Positions 11,927 to 23,318 are shown, counted from the first letter of the stretch. The stretch is DNA of 64,000 nucleotides from Brachypterus glaber (GCA_958510825.1 OY294051.1:4030001-4094000), one strand, 5' to 3'. Numbers and translations: made by a program. The notes: generated by a model not told the origin, from the sequence alone.

Positions 11927-13070
11927 ATCTTTCACAATCATCAACAGTCCTTGACTACATTTGACAATAATCGATAATCATAAACAATTATTGACAATTA
12001 TAAACAATCATGACAATTATAAACAATCTTTGACTTCATCCAGAATTATAAACAATCATTTACAATCAACAACAATTATAACAATCAAAAACAGTCATAA
12101 ACAATCTGGCACAATCCTTACGAATATTAAACAAATTTCCAAAATGATTAAAAATATTTGGCATGGACTTTTTAATTATAAACAATAATGACAATCATAA
12201 ACTATCCTTAACAATCTTTGACAATCATGAACAATCTTGACAATTATCATGAACAATCTTCACAATTATCATGAACAATCTTCACAATTATCATGAACAA
12301 TCTTGACAGTTATAAACAATCCTTGACAATTATCAACAATCTTTGGCATCGACAATTTTAATCAATCATGACAATCATCAACAATCATGAACAATCTGAC
12401 ACAATCCTTAAAATTATTTAATTATCTTCCTCAATCATCAATAATATTTTGCACTGACAATCATGAACAACCATGACAATCATAAACAATCCTTGACAAT
12501 CATCAACAGTCCTTGACTACATTTGACAATAATCGATAATCATAAACAATTATTGACAATTATAAACAATCATGACAATTATAAACAATCTTTGACAATC
12601 ATCCAGAATTATAAACAATCATTTACAATCAACAACAATTATAACAATCAAAAACAGTCATAAACAATCTGGCACAATCCTTACGAACATTAAACAATCT
12701 TCCAAAATGATTAAAAATATTTGGCATGGACTTTTTAATTATAAACAATAATGACAATCATAAACTATCCTTAACAATCTTTGACAATCATGAACAATCT
12801 TGACAATTATCATGAACAATCTTGACAATTATCAACAATCTTTGGCATCGACAATTCTAATCAATCATGACAATCATCAACAATCATGAACAATCTGACA
12901 CAATCCTTAAAATTATTTAATAATCTTCCTCAATCATCAATAATATTTTGCACTGACAATCATGAACAACCATGACAATCATAAACAATCCTTGACAATC
13001 ATCGTCAATCATAAACAATAATTGACAATCACGAACAATTATTGAAAATCATAAAAAATCATATTAAAAT
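11927..13070. repeat. ACAATCATAAACAATC minisatellite with higher-order duplication
   Basis: The array consists of irregular 12-16 bp units built from GACAATCATAAACAATC and CTTGACAATTATCA variants. A longer block starting at CCTTGACTACATTTGACAAT (about 11948) recurs about 563 bp later (about 12511), so short units are arranged in a second-level duplication. Units also occur left of the MITE (11095-11155). No coding function is supported; the frame 11961-12188 is simply the repeat. Confidence 0.9.
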
Positions 13071-13477
13071 TAAATCGTACACTATTTTCCGATAAATTAA
13101 CCTCTCGAATAATATTTATCACCCAACTTCTATTTTTTTTGTTGCAATAATTGCGATATTTGTATTGATTGTAAAGCCGTTTTCTCGGTGTATTATGGAC
13201 TAGTTTCTTTCATCTTTAGATAAAATAAAGAGCCGGATGGACCCCAAAAATAATTTATTTTTCTTAGGAACCCTTTATTCCACTCTTTGTTTCTTAACAG
13301 GGAAGGAGTGTGTTAAAATTTTGCCAAAATGTTTTTTTTTGTCTACAAACTTTATAAAACGCTGCCTTTGAGATTCCCATTTTAGTTATAAGTTACTTAA
13401 AAATTAGGTACTTAAAAAAATGCCTATAAATTTCAAAAAGACACTTTTACTCACAAAAGCTTAACCCTTACAAGCAC

Positions 13478-13499
13478 GGTGGTAAGTATACTTACCACC
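13478..13499. repeat. 22-bp perfect palindrome with two opposed GGTAAGTA motifs
   Basis: The two halves are GGTGGTAAGTA and its exact reverse complement. It directly abuts the left terminus of the inverted-repeat element that starts at 13500. It may be a short foldback remnant. Confidence 0.7.
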
Positions 13500-14085
13500 T
13501 ATACTCCGTCCAGTTATGCAAGATAGTAAGGGACGCGGCCTGTTTTAAACCACAGAGCGCATAAATAGCATAATCATGCATAAATCGTAGTGTATCAAAA
13601 ATTTAACAGATATCGGTACTGTTTTCCTGGAAAGGGCCTATCCAAAGACTCGCATAACAAGCATAATACATAAGAATGTGATGCCAGGATTGTCTTGATG
13701 TTTCGTTATGTATCTTGTAATGGTTGTTATGCGAGCCTCTGGATAGGCCTTAAGTTGTAATGTTAACCTAAAAATTTTACGTTTTCCTTGTGTTCAATAT
13801 AATTTACGTTTGTACAATATGGAAAATATGCTCATTTAGTGTGAGTGTATGAAGAATTAACCAAAAAAGTACCTTTTTCAATATCATACAAAATAACATA
13901 AAGTATAACCATTTTTTTGTGTAACTTTCTCTTCTTTTATTAGCTTTAACGACCGTCAATCATTGTCATAGACAAAAAATGTCACAATATTTTATATGTT
14001 AAAAGGTACAAGTTTTTAACCAATGATGTAGCTTAAAAATCGCAGGAATTTTAAACTACTATCTTGCATAATTGGATGGACTATA
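13500..14085. mobile_element. Inverted-repeat element, interrupted by a piggyBac-like MITE
   Basis: The left end TATACTCCGTCCAGTTATGC is matched inverted at the right end (GCATAATTGGATGGACTATA). Both continue inward with AAGATAGTA and its complement, giving about 29 bp of imperfect TIR. The element contains the nested MITE at 13633-13749 and no coding sequence. Confidence 0.6.
13633..13749. mobile_element. piggyBac-like MITE, copy 2 (degenerate)
   Basis: Relative of 4700-4846. It starts AGGGCCTATCCAAAGACTCG and ends CGAGCCTCTGGATAGGC(C), with TTAA kept on the right (13750-13753) and lost on the left. Confidence 0.7.
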
Positions 14086-14644
14086 GATCATTATCATTTT
14101 TTCCTTTTTTAAGTTTTTTTTTTTGTGGGTTTTTATTGTAAATTTACAATATTAACATGTTAGAGAATCAAAAAATATATAAATCACGTCAAGCTTGATA
14201 AAACTAAATACAGAAAATTTGCATCAAAACCGCTTCTTCATGCAAAGTTTGATAAAATGCACATGTATCATCTTTCGAGAGACATAAAATTTGGCATAAA
14301 GGTATGTTACTAAAAGTTCTCGCTAACGAAATTCTCGCTAAACCTGTATACCAAATTTAGGAGGCAGGTTAACCCCTCTTTTGAAGAATATACCATGTGT
14401 AACGATGCAATGACTCATCTTCAGGGCACGTTGCTCCCTTTACCTCGCAAACCTGACTTACTTCTGACCTTGTCTTGTATTTACTTGTTTTTTTCCTATC
14501 CCAAAATACAGTGACCTACATCTGGCCAGTTTTTACCCCTTTTTTTCAACTCCCGTTTTTTATACGTGTTAATTTTCTTAATAGCTATAAAGTGATTGCT
14601 ATTGCAAGGGTAAAAAGTTTTTTTTTTGTAGGAACGCACGCACT

Positions 14645-15655
14645 TAACACGAGTTATGACCTTTTAACAATAGGCCTTTTTCTTTTCTTTGCCCCTACAA
14701 TGACAGTAAAACGTTGGATTAAAAGAAATTTAATGATTAGTTGATTTATTGTTTGGACTTTTTCGGTTGATAAATTATCCTTAAATGGTGATTTATCCCG
14801 TTAGATTAGACAGGGACAAAAGTTCTACCCAAAAAGGATAGAAGACATACATACACTCCCACTTCCACCCAACCAAACAAATTCTGTATTTGTTCTTTGT
14901 TGAACAAATACAATATTTACTTGTATGTGTAACTATATTGTAACTATATTATTTTAATTAAAGAAATTACTGGCGCCATCTAAATTTTAGTAGAATTATC
15001 TTATTCTACAGATTCACATTAGCTATGTTCGTTCGTGCCGCTCAGTGCTACACATTCCGGCCAACCAAATAAATACTGTATTTGTTATATAAAAAACAAA
15101 TACAGTATTTATTTGGTTGGCTGGAAAGTGTAGCACAAATGAGATAGAGATAGGGTAGACGTCTTTTGTTTCAAAATTCTAGTTGTAAAGAGCTCCATTG
15201 ACCTAAAATGCACGAGAAACTTTAGAATGGTTATTTTTTTTTTAGGGAATACAATAGAGAACCGGGATTATAGTGGTAAAATTTGTAATAACATTTTGGT
15301 GCAGTTAAAAATAATAATCAAACAGATTGTAGTTAGGTACTTTTTTTTGTCCATTTGTATACCCAGATATTAATAGACTATTTTATTATTAATAATTTAT
15401 CCATTATAACAAAATATTTTTGTAGTTTTTTGCAGTTTCTAGGTCTAAGCTCCCTGGAGTTATTTTTAAAAATCCATGAGTCATAATATGACCTTTTAAC
15501 AATATCCATGAGTCATAATATGACCTTTTAACAATAGGCCTTTTTCTTTTCTCTGGCCCTACAGTGACAGTAAAACGTTGGATTAAAAGAACTTAAATGA
15601 TTTCTTGATTTATTGTTTGGACTTTTTCGGGTGATAAATTATTCTTAAATTGACT
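14645..15655. repeat. Direct duplication (about 135 bp) flanking a hairpin-rich repeat
   Basis: The segment ATGACCTTTTAACAATAGGC through TTGTTTGGACTTTTTCGG occurs at about 14656-14785 and again at about 15520-15652. The left part is also doubled locally (CCATGAGTCATAATATGACC at about 15473 and 15505). The hairpin-rich repeat 14788-15202 lies between the copies. No gene is evident. Confidence 0.7.
14788..15202 (+). repeat. Hairpin-rich dispersed repeat, copy 1
   Basis: A second copy in the same orientation lies at 52721-53107. It begins near ATCCCGTTAGATTAGACAGG. It contains two hairpins. The first is degenerate: CAACCAAACAAATTCTGT with its partner. The second (about 15061-15120) is a perfect 26-bp stem, CCAACCAAATAAATACTGTA.. 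with a loop of about 8 nt. The right side ends around AGTTGTAAAGAGCTCCATT. No open frame of note. Confidence 0.75.
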
Positions 15656-15800
15656 TAAAATGCAGGAAAAACATTTACCAATGTATAACTTAGAAAGCCA
15701 AACAGACGATAAATGACTAGGTCTTTCGGAAAGACAATCCTTAGACTAGTCACATATAAATTCGTGTGGTTTAAACCATTTATATAAATGAAATGTATAT

Positions 15801-16552
15801 AAGGGGCTGTCCATATATTACGTAACGCAATTTTTCACAAAAATTGACCCCCTCCCCTCCCCTGTGCAACAAACTGTCACATTTACCAACACCCCCCCCC
15901 CCTGTGTAACGCGTAACAATATAAAAATTTGTATTTTTTTTTCTAACATATCTTAATACAGAATTTCGCATAATGCAAGACGGTAAAAAGACGGTGTAAA
16001 AATGATACATATTTATTATAATAATACATATAGCACTTAATGTACTTAAACGAAAAAATCACTCAAACTTTAAAAAAATATTCATAATCAATATCACACA
16101 GGGAAAAAATACTAGGTACCTCTTTTTACACTGAGTGTCACATATAACACGTATATTGTTTATGCACAGGTACACAAAATAGTACACACATTGGTGTTCT
16201 GTGAGTACACATTCCGCGCGAAAATGTATCATCGCCGATGGTTCATCGGCAAGATCACTCAAGAACAGGGCCGTAAGATTTTTTTTTAATATCAATGTCA
16301 ACAGTTTTTTTACTAATTACAATATTATTTAAATATGCATAGTTTCGTCAATTTTTGTGTGAAAAAGGGAATTATGGGCCACTAAATAGTAATTTATGTT
16401 GAAATAAAAATACATCTGCCAAGCTTAGGAAATAAACATTAAATTTATTAAATTCCGTTACGTGACGTTTACCTAGACCCCCCCCTCACAAACTGCAACA
16501 ATTTCTCTGACCCCCACCCTAGGCGCGTTACGTAATATATGGGCAGCCCCTT
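15801..16552. mobile_element. MITE with AAGGGGCTGTCCATATATTA ends
   Basis: The 752-bp element has mirrored ends (AAGGGGCTGTCCATATATTA at the left, TAATATATGGGCAGCCCCTT at the right), both followed inward by CGTAACGC-type sequence and poly-C blocks. The interior is non-coding: the frames at 15780-16010 and 16059-16301 lie within it and resemble nothing known to me. Confidence 0.75.
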
Positions 16553-17051
16553 ATTTAATATTTCTTTAACCCTTAAAACCACAGTAACCAATTTTTGCAC
16601 ATACCTTAACATTGATAAAGGCTATCATTTCATGTAATTTTTATTTGGTAATTTTAACCAGGGACGTGCGAAATGAGGGAGCGATATCACTTTTTTGCCC
16701 CAAACTTTTTATCCGTATTTTTTTTTTAATTTTCACAATAAAATATTAATCGTTAATTAAAAATACATAAAAAAGATACTCTTTATGTAACACTGTAGGG
16801 CCAACCGTTTTCGAGAAAATTGCAATTAATCGCTGTTAAATTTTAGCAAAAGCTACATAGCTTCGGTTTAATCGCTTGTAATTGATCGGTTTAAAAAAAT
16901 CATTTGATTTTGAGAGTGCTTTTAAAATTGATTTATTGATTATAAACAGTTTTAACACCTTCAAACAAAATGCAATAAACCAAGTAATAAACTTAACAAT
17001 AAACAATCTACTGTTAAAATAGTAAATTTTTTATACAAAAAATATGTTTAT
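16553..17051. other. Gene-free AT-rich stretch
   Basis: No coding signal, RNA gene or partner repeat seen. Confidence 0.4.
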
Positions 17052-17749
17052 CTACGACTGCTTTAGAATGTAAGCAAATACACACACTTTTCAAACACAG
17101 AATGAATCCATTCTAGCTCTAGGTACGGTATGAATATTCCGTATCAAGTGTTAGAATGAGCACATGTAGTGCCATTTCTTGTTCATAAAAGTAAAGAAAA
17201 CTGTAGCAAAATTAGCAAAAATATATATATTTTACCATGAAATATTGAATAATTTAATGCAATTTAAAGTTTTGCGTTAAAATTACATTAAGTTTATTAG
17301 TTTTTCTTAATATTTGACCAGTTTTTTATAAATTTAGTTCAAAAAATTAAAACTGCTCCATCTATTGTTAAATATTTAAACCTGATATCTGTCACAACAA
17401 TCTGACATAACCTTCAATTTTTGCATTGTAATTTGTAAATATGTGCTAAAATTAAATAAAAATCTTTTTTAAGTACTGATTTGATAAAATTATTAAATAA
17501 CATTAATTGCTTTATTTAAAAATATGTGTTTTGTTGCATTTACAATGTCGAGTCACAAAAAACATTGTCCGCAGTTTAAAGCCATACAATGTTTCATATT
17601 TGCAGTCGAAGCAAAAGTATAGTCTATAACACGTATGGAATAGTCATTCCACGCTCGTGGGACCGTCATACTCGCCTGCCGGCTAGTATGATAAACTTTC
17701 CGCTCGCGCGGAATATTGTCTATTCCATACTAGTTATAGAATATACTAT
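17052..17749 (+). repeat. Dispersed 0.7-kb repeat with GC-rich terminal hairpin, copy 1
   Basis: The segment is homologous, inverted, to 53560-54264. It starts CTACGACTGCTTTAGAATG and ends in an imperfect palindrome of about 130 nt (17617-17749), whose core CGTCATACTCGCCTGCCGGC stands out in GC from the AT-rich surroundings. The asymmetry (hairpin at one end only) is more like a Helitron-type or other non-TIR element than a classical MITE. Confidence 0.7.
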
Positions 17750-18898
17750 TTTTTTTATTTTTCGTTTAAATAAAAAAAATCTAAAAATCTTAAATATTTT
17801 TTTTTCAAAAAAATGTATTTTTTTTAATTTTGTTTCCTTTTTCCTGAAAAATCAGTTTTTTCGATAATGCGAAAAAAAAATGCTTCAAAAATTAATCAAA
17901 ATACTGTTCGTTGTAAAATTCACATGTATAAATTGTGTAACATTGTGTAATGTAGAAAAATAATAATTTCTGATTAAGACCCATGTTACATACGAGAAAA
18001 TTGGTTAAAATAATGGCAGGCCATGCCGTTAGATGGCACCAGGGACCCAAATGTCATTACAGCAGGGACAAAAACAAAACACACTCGACAACACACACTA
18101 GATGTTTTACATAATTTAATTTACGATAATTCGGTCGAGAATTTATGATTATGAGTAAAAGCACTTATGTTTATGAAGGTTTGCGTACATTTTTTTTCTT
18201 CTGTTTATCGGTATTTTCAATTTTACTAAATCGTTTAAAATCTGCCGCAAAGCCAAAAGGATAATTTAAAAGTTGAGTTATCGTGGTCACAAATTTCCCG
18301 GACACACAGACCGACCGACTGACCGGCAGAATTTTTTTTTTACGGAAATCATATTTTTGGAACTAAAACGTCCAGAAACGTAAAAAAAAACAATAAATAA
18401 TTTTCGAATCTTTTTTACTGACGAAAGACTTTCCTTGGGAAAATGATAATATTTTTATAAAAATACAAGGTATAATCTGGCATTTTTGCTTTTTGCATAT
18501 TACAGTCTGGAGATATTTGCTAAAAGTTTATATACCAAATTTCAATAAAATCGATCCAAGAATAATAAAAATAATCAGATAATGACATTACACGCTATAA
18601 TTTTCCTCACATCCCCCTTATTCCTGATATAATTAATTTAATCGCAGATATGAAAGATTTTTGCTATTTAAATTATTGCATTATAATGCTGCTAATTTCA
18701 GTTTTTAAAATAATGACGTATATTCCATTAATTTTAACAAGGTATATGTCACTTAATATTGGGTTAAACAAGATTTTTTTTGCAAAAAGAAACCATTCTA
18801 CAAATTTTATACCTATGCTGTAAGAATTTTAAATTTGAACATTTGTGGTATGGTCCTTTCTGCAAAATCCGTCCAATTGCAAATTTTTATAGTAGAAT
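17750..18898. other. Gene-free stretch
   Basis: AT-rich DNA with poly-T runs. At 18290-18330 there is a short ACCGACCGACTGACCGGCAG tract. No gene recognised. Confidence 0.4.
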
Positions 18899-19172
18899 CC
18901 CAGCAAACGCATAATCGTTGGCCGATGTTCAGATAAACGTAGGCAACTGATGATCGGCTGGTAACGTCGGCAAAATGTAGGCCGACGTAGAATTTTTGTT
19001 TACAATGTCGGGCCGACTTCGCTTGATGGTCGGATAATCATCGTCGGAAGACCCTCCCGAGGTTTCCTATCGATTTAGGTCCGACGTCTGTTTCCAACAT
19101 CGGACCGATTAAGAAATTCGTCGGTATACGACGGTCGGTCATAAGTCGACCGACGTATTAATGTCGGCTGGG
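18899..19172. mobile_element. CCCAGC..GCTGGG element filled with GTCGG/CCGAC motifs
   Basis: The 274-bp segment is bounded by CCCAGC and GCTGGG. It carries about twenty GTCGG or CCGAC pentamers in both orientations, at irregular spacing of roughly 10-25 bp. It is much richer in GC and CpG than its surroundings. No coding potential was seen. The ends suggest a small DNA transposon. Confidence 0.55.
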
Positions 19173-19394
19173 ATGGTAGTAATTTTATTATTTTACCCAG
19201 AGTTCTTGACATACCAGGTGTTTCACGTAAGAACTACCAAGCGTTTTTATAAAATTAAAATTCTAACTAAAATATAGACCAGAAAACTTTAACATCACCT
19301 TTTAAATGATTTGGTGATGCTTAAAATTTAATTATAATTAATAATTATTTATTAATCTTTAATAAATCGTTAAAAAAATCTGCTACATCAGATA

Positions 19395-19525
19395 CCGTCA
19401 AGCGGGGTGACTTCGGACGGTGTGGGTGACTTCGGACACCTTATGGGGTTGTGTACACAAAATGTGGAATTGAACCACACATGTTGTGCACAACGTGCAC
19501 ACTTGTGCTTTGGTTTACTTGACGG
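19395..19525. mobile_element. Tc1/mariner-type MITE, short copy, in the intron before the coding exon
   Basis: The ends are CCGTCAAGCGGGGTGACTTC and its complement CTTGACGG, flanked by TA (19393-19394 and 19526-19527). Longer copies are at 23898-24103 and 25118-25310. It ends 46 bp before the 3' splice site used at 19572. Its left arm happens to be open in the reading frame of the exon. Confidence 0.85.
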
Positions 19526-19571
19526 TACGATTTTAAAACCAAAACTAACCTATATTTCTCTCTTGTTTCAG

Positions 19572-20783
19572 ATTTGCACGGTCGACCTGATAAAAGACCA
19601 CGACCTTCCATTCAAAAAACAGAAAATCGAAGAATATTTCAACAACATCGCTCCCCACATACCCTCCTACAAAATCAACCCCGGTTTCACCCAACAAGTC
19701 TACCATCTGGATCCCGTATACTTACAACAATGCCTCAGCGAGTTTTCAAACAATACGTCGCGCCATCTGTCGGCGTTCAAACCAGTCGGGCAAACCATAA
19801 AAGAGTCAAAAATAAGGCATGCGAATGCGGTGGGCATAAGGTACATCGATCCACCGACGTTACAGAATCCGGAAAGAGTAGTTCTAATGTCCGAATCTGA
19901 AAGGTTTGAACAGACATACCAACCTAATGTAGCTTTAGCGCCACCTACACCTAAAAAACACAGATACGCCAGGGAATATTTCAATAAAGAAATAAAGAGG
20001 GAGCCAAAATCACCAGAAGAAGTTAAACCTATAGTAGTTATCAAACAAGAAGTAACAGCAGAAGAAATCAAGATCCCTGAGAAACCTGCTATAATAGTTC
20101 AAAACAACACTCAGCCAGTTCCAAAAAACACCCAGATAGTTTCAAACAATATCCAGCTAGTTCAAAACAACACCCGGCTAGTTCAGAACAACACCCAGCC
20201 AGCCCATATAAATAAAAATACCATTTCAGTAGTTCAAAAGTACAATCCTGAGATTGAACTATCTACAGATACTGATGACAGTGCATCAGAGGCATCAGAC
20301 AAAACGCTGATTGAAACCAATAAGCTAGACGATGTATTGAAAGGAATAGAAAATGGAAGAAGATGTAAGATTGTAGATTTCTTTAAAAGAATGTTTGAAG
20401 AAAACAGAAATAAGGATAATAAGATTAGTGAGTTAGAAATGAAGCAAAAAGAATTACTGAAAACGATCGAAGAATTGAAAAAATCTTTGGAAATTAACAA
20501 AAAAGACAATTTAAGTAATAACAATAATAGTAGTTCTAAAGAATGTCCAGATAATAACAAATGTTCTTCCATTATCATTAACAACGACATCATTATCAGG
20601 CCAGCAGATGACGTTTCCAAAGACCTAATAAGAGAAATCAAGGAAGAAAGGAAAGAAGAAACTGAGACAGATGAAGAGGAAGCAAAAGAAGTTAAAGTGG
20701 AGAAGAAAGAGCAACAGCCAAGTGTGATTGCTTGCGTTGAAAATGTTGAAAAACCTGCCATAATAAAAAGTTCTGTTGAATGA
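19572..20783 (+). CDS. Last coding exon of an unrecognised acidic, coiled-coil, probably nuclear protein
   Basis: I do not recognise the family. The exon start is set by the acceptor TCTTGTTTCAG ending at 19571. The frame stays open upstream to 19407 only through a MITE, so those codons are unlikely to be real. The exon encodes 403 residues starting ICTVDLIKDHDLPFKKQK and ending at TGA. Residues 1-150 look structured, with conserved-looking text such as LDPVYLQQCLSEFSNN and NAVGIRYIDPPTL. Residues 150-270 are disordered, with NNTQ/VQNN repeats and several SUMO-type psi-K-x-E motifs (IKRE, IKQE). Residues about 315-370 form a coiled coil (FFKRMFEENRNKDNKISE). The tail is Asn-rich and then Glu/Lys-rich (EEERKEET-type). 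Codon use is clearly less AT-biased than its flanks. Upstream exons lie outside the window or far upstream. Confidence 0.75.
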   Translation: MCTVDLIKDHDLPFKKQKIEEYFNNIAPHIPSYKINPGFTQQVYHLDPVYLQQCLSEFSNNTSRHLSAFKPVGQTIKESKIRHANAVGIRYIDPPTLQNPERVVLMSESERFEQTYQPNVALAPPTPKKHRYAREYFNKEIKREPKSPEEVKPIVVIKQEVTAEEIKIPEKPAIIVQNNTQPVPKNTQIVSNNIQLVQNNTRLVQNNTQPAHINKNTISVVQKYNPEIELSTDTDDSASEASDKTLIETNKLDDVLKGIENGRRCKIVDFFKRMFEENRNKDNKISELEMKQKELLKTIEELKKSLEINKKDNLSNNNNSSSKECPDNNKCSSIIINNDIIIRPADDVSKDLIREIKEERKEETETDEEEAKEVKVEKKEQQPSVIACVENVEKPAIIKSSVE

Positions 20784-20993
20784 TCAGTAATTGTTAAACG
20801 AACGGTTTAAAATTATTAATTTATTTGTGTATTGAAGACAGAAAAGGTACCAAGCTGTCGGTTTTTGGAAATTGCCGATTTTTTTGGGTTGAAATTAACC
20901 AACTTTCATTTTTTTGTCTTTTACCGTACTTCAGCGTTTGATGTTCAACGAATTATTTATTGGTACAACTTATATTTTTGGAAATTGCATATA
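20784..20993 (+). other. Probable 3' UTR of the preceding gene
   Basis: This sequence directly follows the TGA stop and is AT-rich. No clear AATAAA signal was found before the palindromic element that starts at 20994, so the transcript may end inside or beyond that element. Confidence 0.3.
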
Positions 20994-21802
20994 CAGTGCG
21001 TACATTAAGTCTGGAATCACCCGATTTACTTTTCAATTATAAGACTTTTAAAAAAACGCTCGGACAGGTCGATTTTAATTTTTCAAATTTTGGTGTAAAA
21101 AAAGTTATCAAAATTTTCACCCCCTTGCACCCTCCCATCACAACTTTTTTTTTTCAAATAGCAACCTACCTCTTGTGACACATCGTTGGAAAGGTTATTT
21201 AATAAGCTTTCTAACGGTGTATGCCAAAGCCTTATTTAAAAAGGGGCTTAGAAAAAAATAAGTGGTTATTTGAAAAAAAAATTGGAATAAGTGGGTGCAA
21301 GTGGGTGAAAATTGTGATAACATTTGGTGTAAACCAATATTTTCGAAATAAAAAATCAAAATCGACCTGTCTAAGCATTTTTTTCTTTAACTTGTAACTG
21401 GAAAGTAAAAAAAAAAATGCTCATACAGGTGGATTTTTATTTTTAATTTTGCAAATTTTGGTTTACACCAAATGTTATCACAATTTTCACCCCCTTGCAC
21501 CCACTTATTCCAATTTTTTTTTTCAAATAGCCACTAATTTTTTTCTAAGCCCCTTTTTAAATAAGGCTTTGGCATACACCGTTAGAAAGCTTATTAAATA
21601 ACCTTTTCAACGATGTGTCACAAGAGGTAGGTTGCTATTTGAAAAAAAAAAGTTGTGATGGGAGGGTGCAAGGGGGTGAAAATTTTAATAACTTTTTTTA
21701 CACCAAAATTTGAAAAATTAAAATCGACCTGTCCGAGCGTTTTTTTAAAAGTCTTATAATTGAAAAGTAAATCGGGTGATTCCAGACTTAATGTACGCAC
21801 TG
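20994..21802. mobile_element. 809-bp near-perfect palindromic Tc1/mariner-type element
   Basis: The ends are CAGTGCGTACATTAAGTCTG and its reverse complement, flanked by TA (20992-20993 and 21803-21804). The two arms of about 400 bp are almost identical. An open frame of 60 residues beginning RTLSLESPDLLF occurs in both arms as mirror copies, which shows how recent or well conserved the fold is. It carries no transposase. It lies about 210 bp downstream of the stop codon at 20783. Confidence 0.9.
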
Positions 21803-22440
21803 TAGAAATGTAATAGAGGTTTTTGTGGAGTGAAATTGAGATGTTGGTATAGTCATATTTTTCAGTTTTATATGCCTGAGCCTCTGTTTTAAAAGTTCAA
21901 AAATAGGTTGAGAATAGGTTTCTATATACTATAAATATACATATAGACAGGTTGGTACTTTTTCTGGTAAAAGTCCACATTCGATTGAAAAAAAGTAGTG
22001 AGAAAAATTTCTAGAGTTTAAAATTTTTATTAATACGGCGTATCAACCATTTTTTGAATGGCAATCAAGTTTTGTATAATAAGAAAATAATAAGCAATAC
22101 ATTTTTTTACCAATTTTTGTTGGTAATATTTTTGCTTAAGATCTCTTAAAAATTTTAGGACAAAAAATAACAATAAATATGTTATTTTTAAACATTTCGC
22201 ATATTTATTGTTTTTTTGTTTTGTTTTAACGACTGTGTCCCAATATTTTTACAACAATTTTGGGTCTTATAAACTTTATAAACAATATTTAGTTGCAAAA
22301 AATAAGTCTAAAGAATAAAGATCTATAGACTGTGGATTTATAGTATGCCTTGGTGTGCTTTAATAATACTTTTTTCAAAACTTTTATAAAAATATTTATG
22401 CAACTAAATAATTTTTTATGCATTTTTTATAAGATTTATA

Positions 22441-22608
22441 CAGGGTGTTTAAATAATATCTAATACATGCAATTTTTTTTAACCATTCATGTAAAAATAT
22501 GTTTTGTTTTTGAATGTTTTAATAAGGCGGCTGAAAGAGAGTGTTTAACATGAAAAAATTAATAGGTTGAAAACATATACATGTATTTCATAGTTTTTAG
22601 ACACCCTG
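22441..22608. mobile_element. Small MITE with CAGGGTGT ends
   Basis: Its 168 bp start CAGGGTGTTTAAA and end TTTTTAGACACCCTG, with TA on both sides (22439-22440 and 22609-22610). No coding content. The stretches 21803-22438 and 22611-23210 around it are AT-rich and featureless. Confidence 0.65.
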
Positions 22609-23205
22609 TATATTATATACATTGTACATTATAGTGTTTATGGCTTATAGGGAACTAAAAATAATATTAATAATAATAATATTAATAATTATTATATTAG
22701 TAGACTAGCTAGAGTATGATACGTTTGTATAAACAGTAAACAAAATTTGTAGAATTTTGTAACTAGAAGTTTGAGAATAAAATATTTTGTTTTGTATATA
22801 GTTAAAAATTTTAAAACGATAATCTTAGAGACGCGCCTTATTATTTATTATTTTATCGCTTCAAAAGGATATAAAATTTTGTACATATTGTAACGAAGAC
22901 TTTTCAAAAAAGAATTCGAAAAAACGTACTAAAGTTTAGTCATAGGTTTAAAAACAAAATAAATTATATATTTAGAGATTTTTTATTTTTAAAAGGCTTT
23001 TGTATATACGCAATATTATTAATTTATATATAAGAACGTTTTACAAAAAATATAAAACGGAAGAGATTTTTTTCGATTAGAGTATATTTATTGTTAGAGT
23101 GACAATTTTCAAAATATAGTTTGTACTATTTTAAAATTGTTATATTTTACACGCCTAAATAAAAATAAGTTCTACGTAAAGTGTCACTTTAACGCCATCT
23201 TTATA

Positions 23206-23208
23206 TAC

Positions 23209-23271
<63 letters not shown>

Positions 23272-23318
23272 TTATATACATAATATATATATATATATAT
23301 ATATATATCTTTATATAC

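Noticed and set aside
19574..19900. Plus-strand 108-residue frame overlapping the 19572 exon
   Set aside because: Out of frame with the long exon, Arg/Pro-rich by composition only, and without support from motifs.
20234..20761. Minus-strand 175-residue Ser/Leu-rich frame
   Set aside because: It is the shadow of the coiled-coil and acidic part of the plus-strand exon 19572-20783; no independent start or splice context.
20960..21178. 72-residue frame with an identical mirror copy at 21618-21800
   Set aside because: Both are readings of the two arms of a palindromic MITE, not genes.
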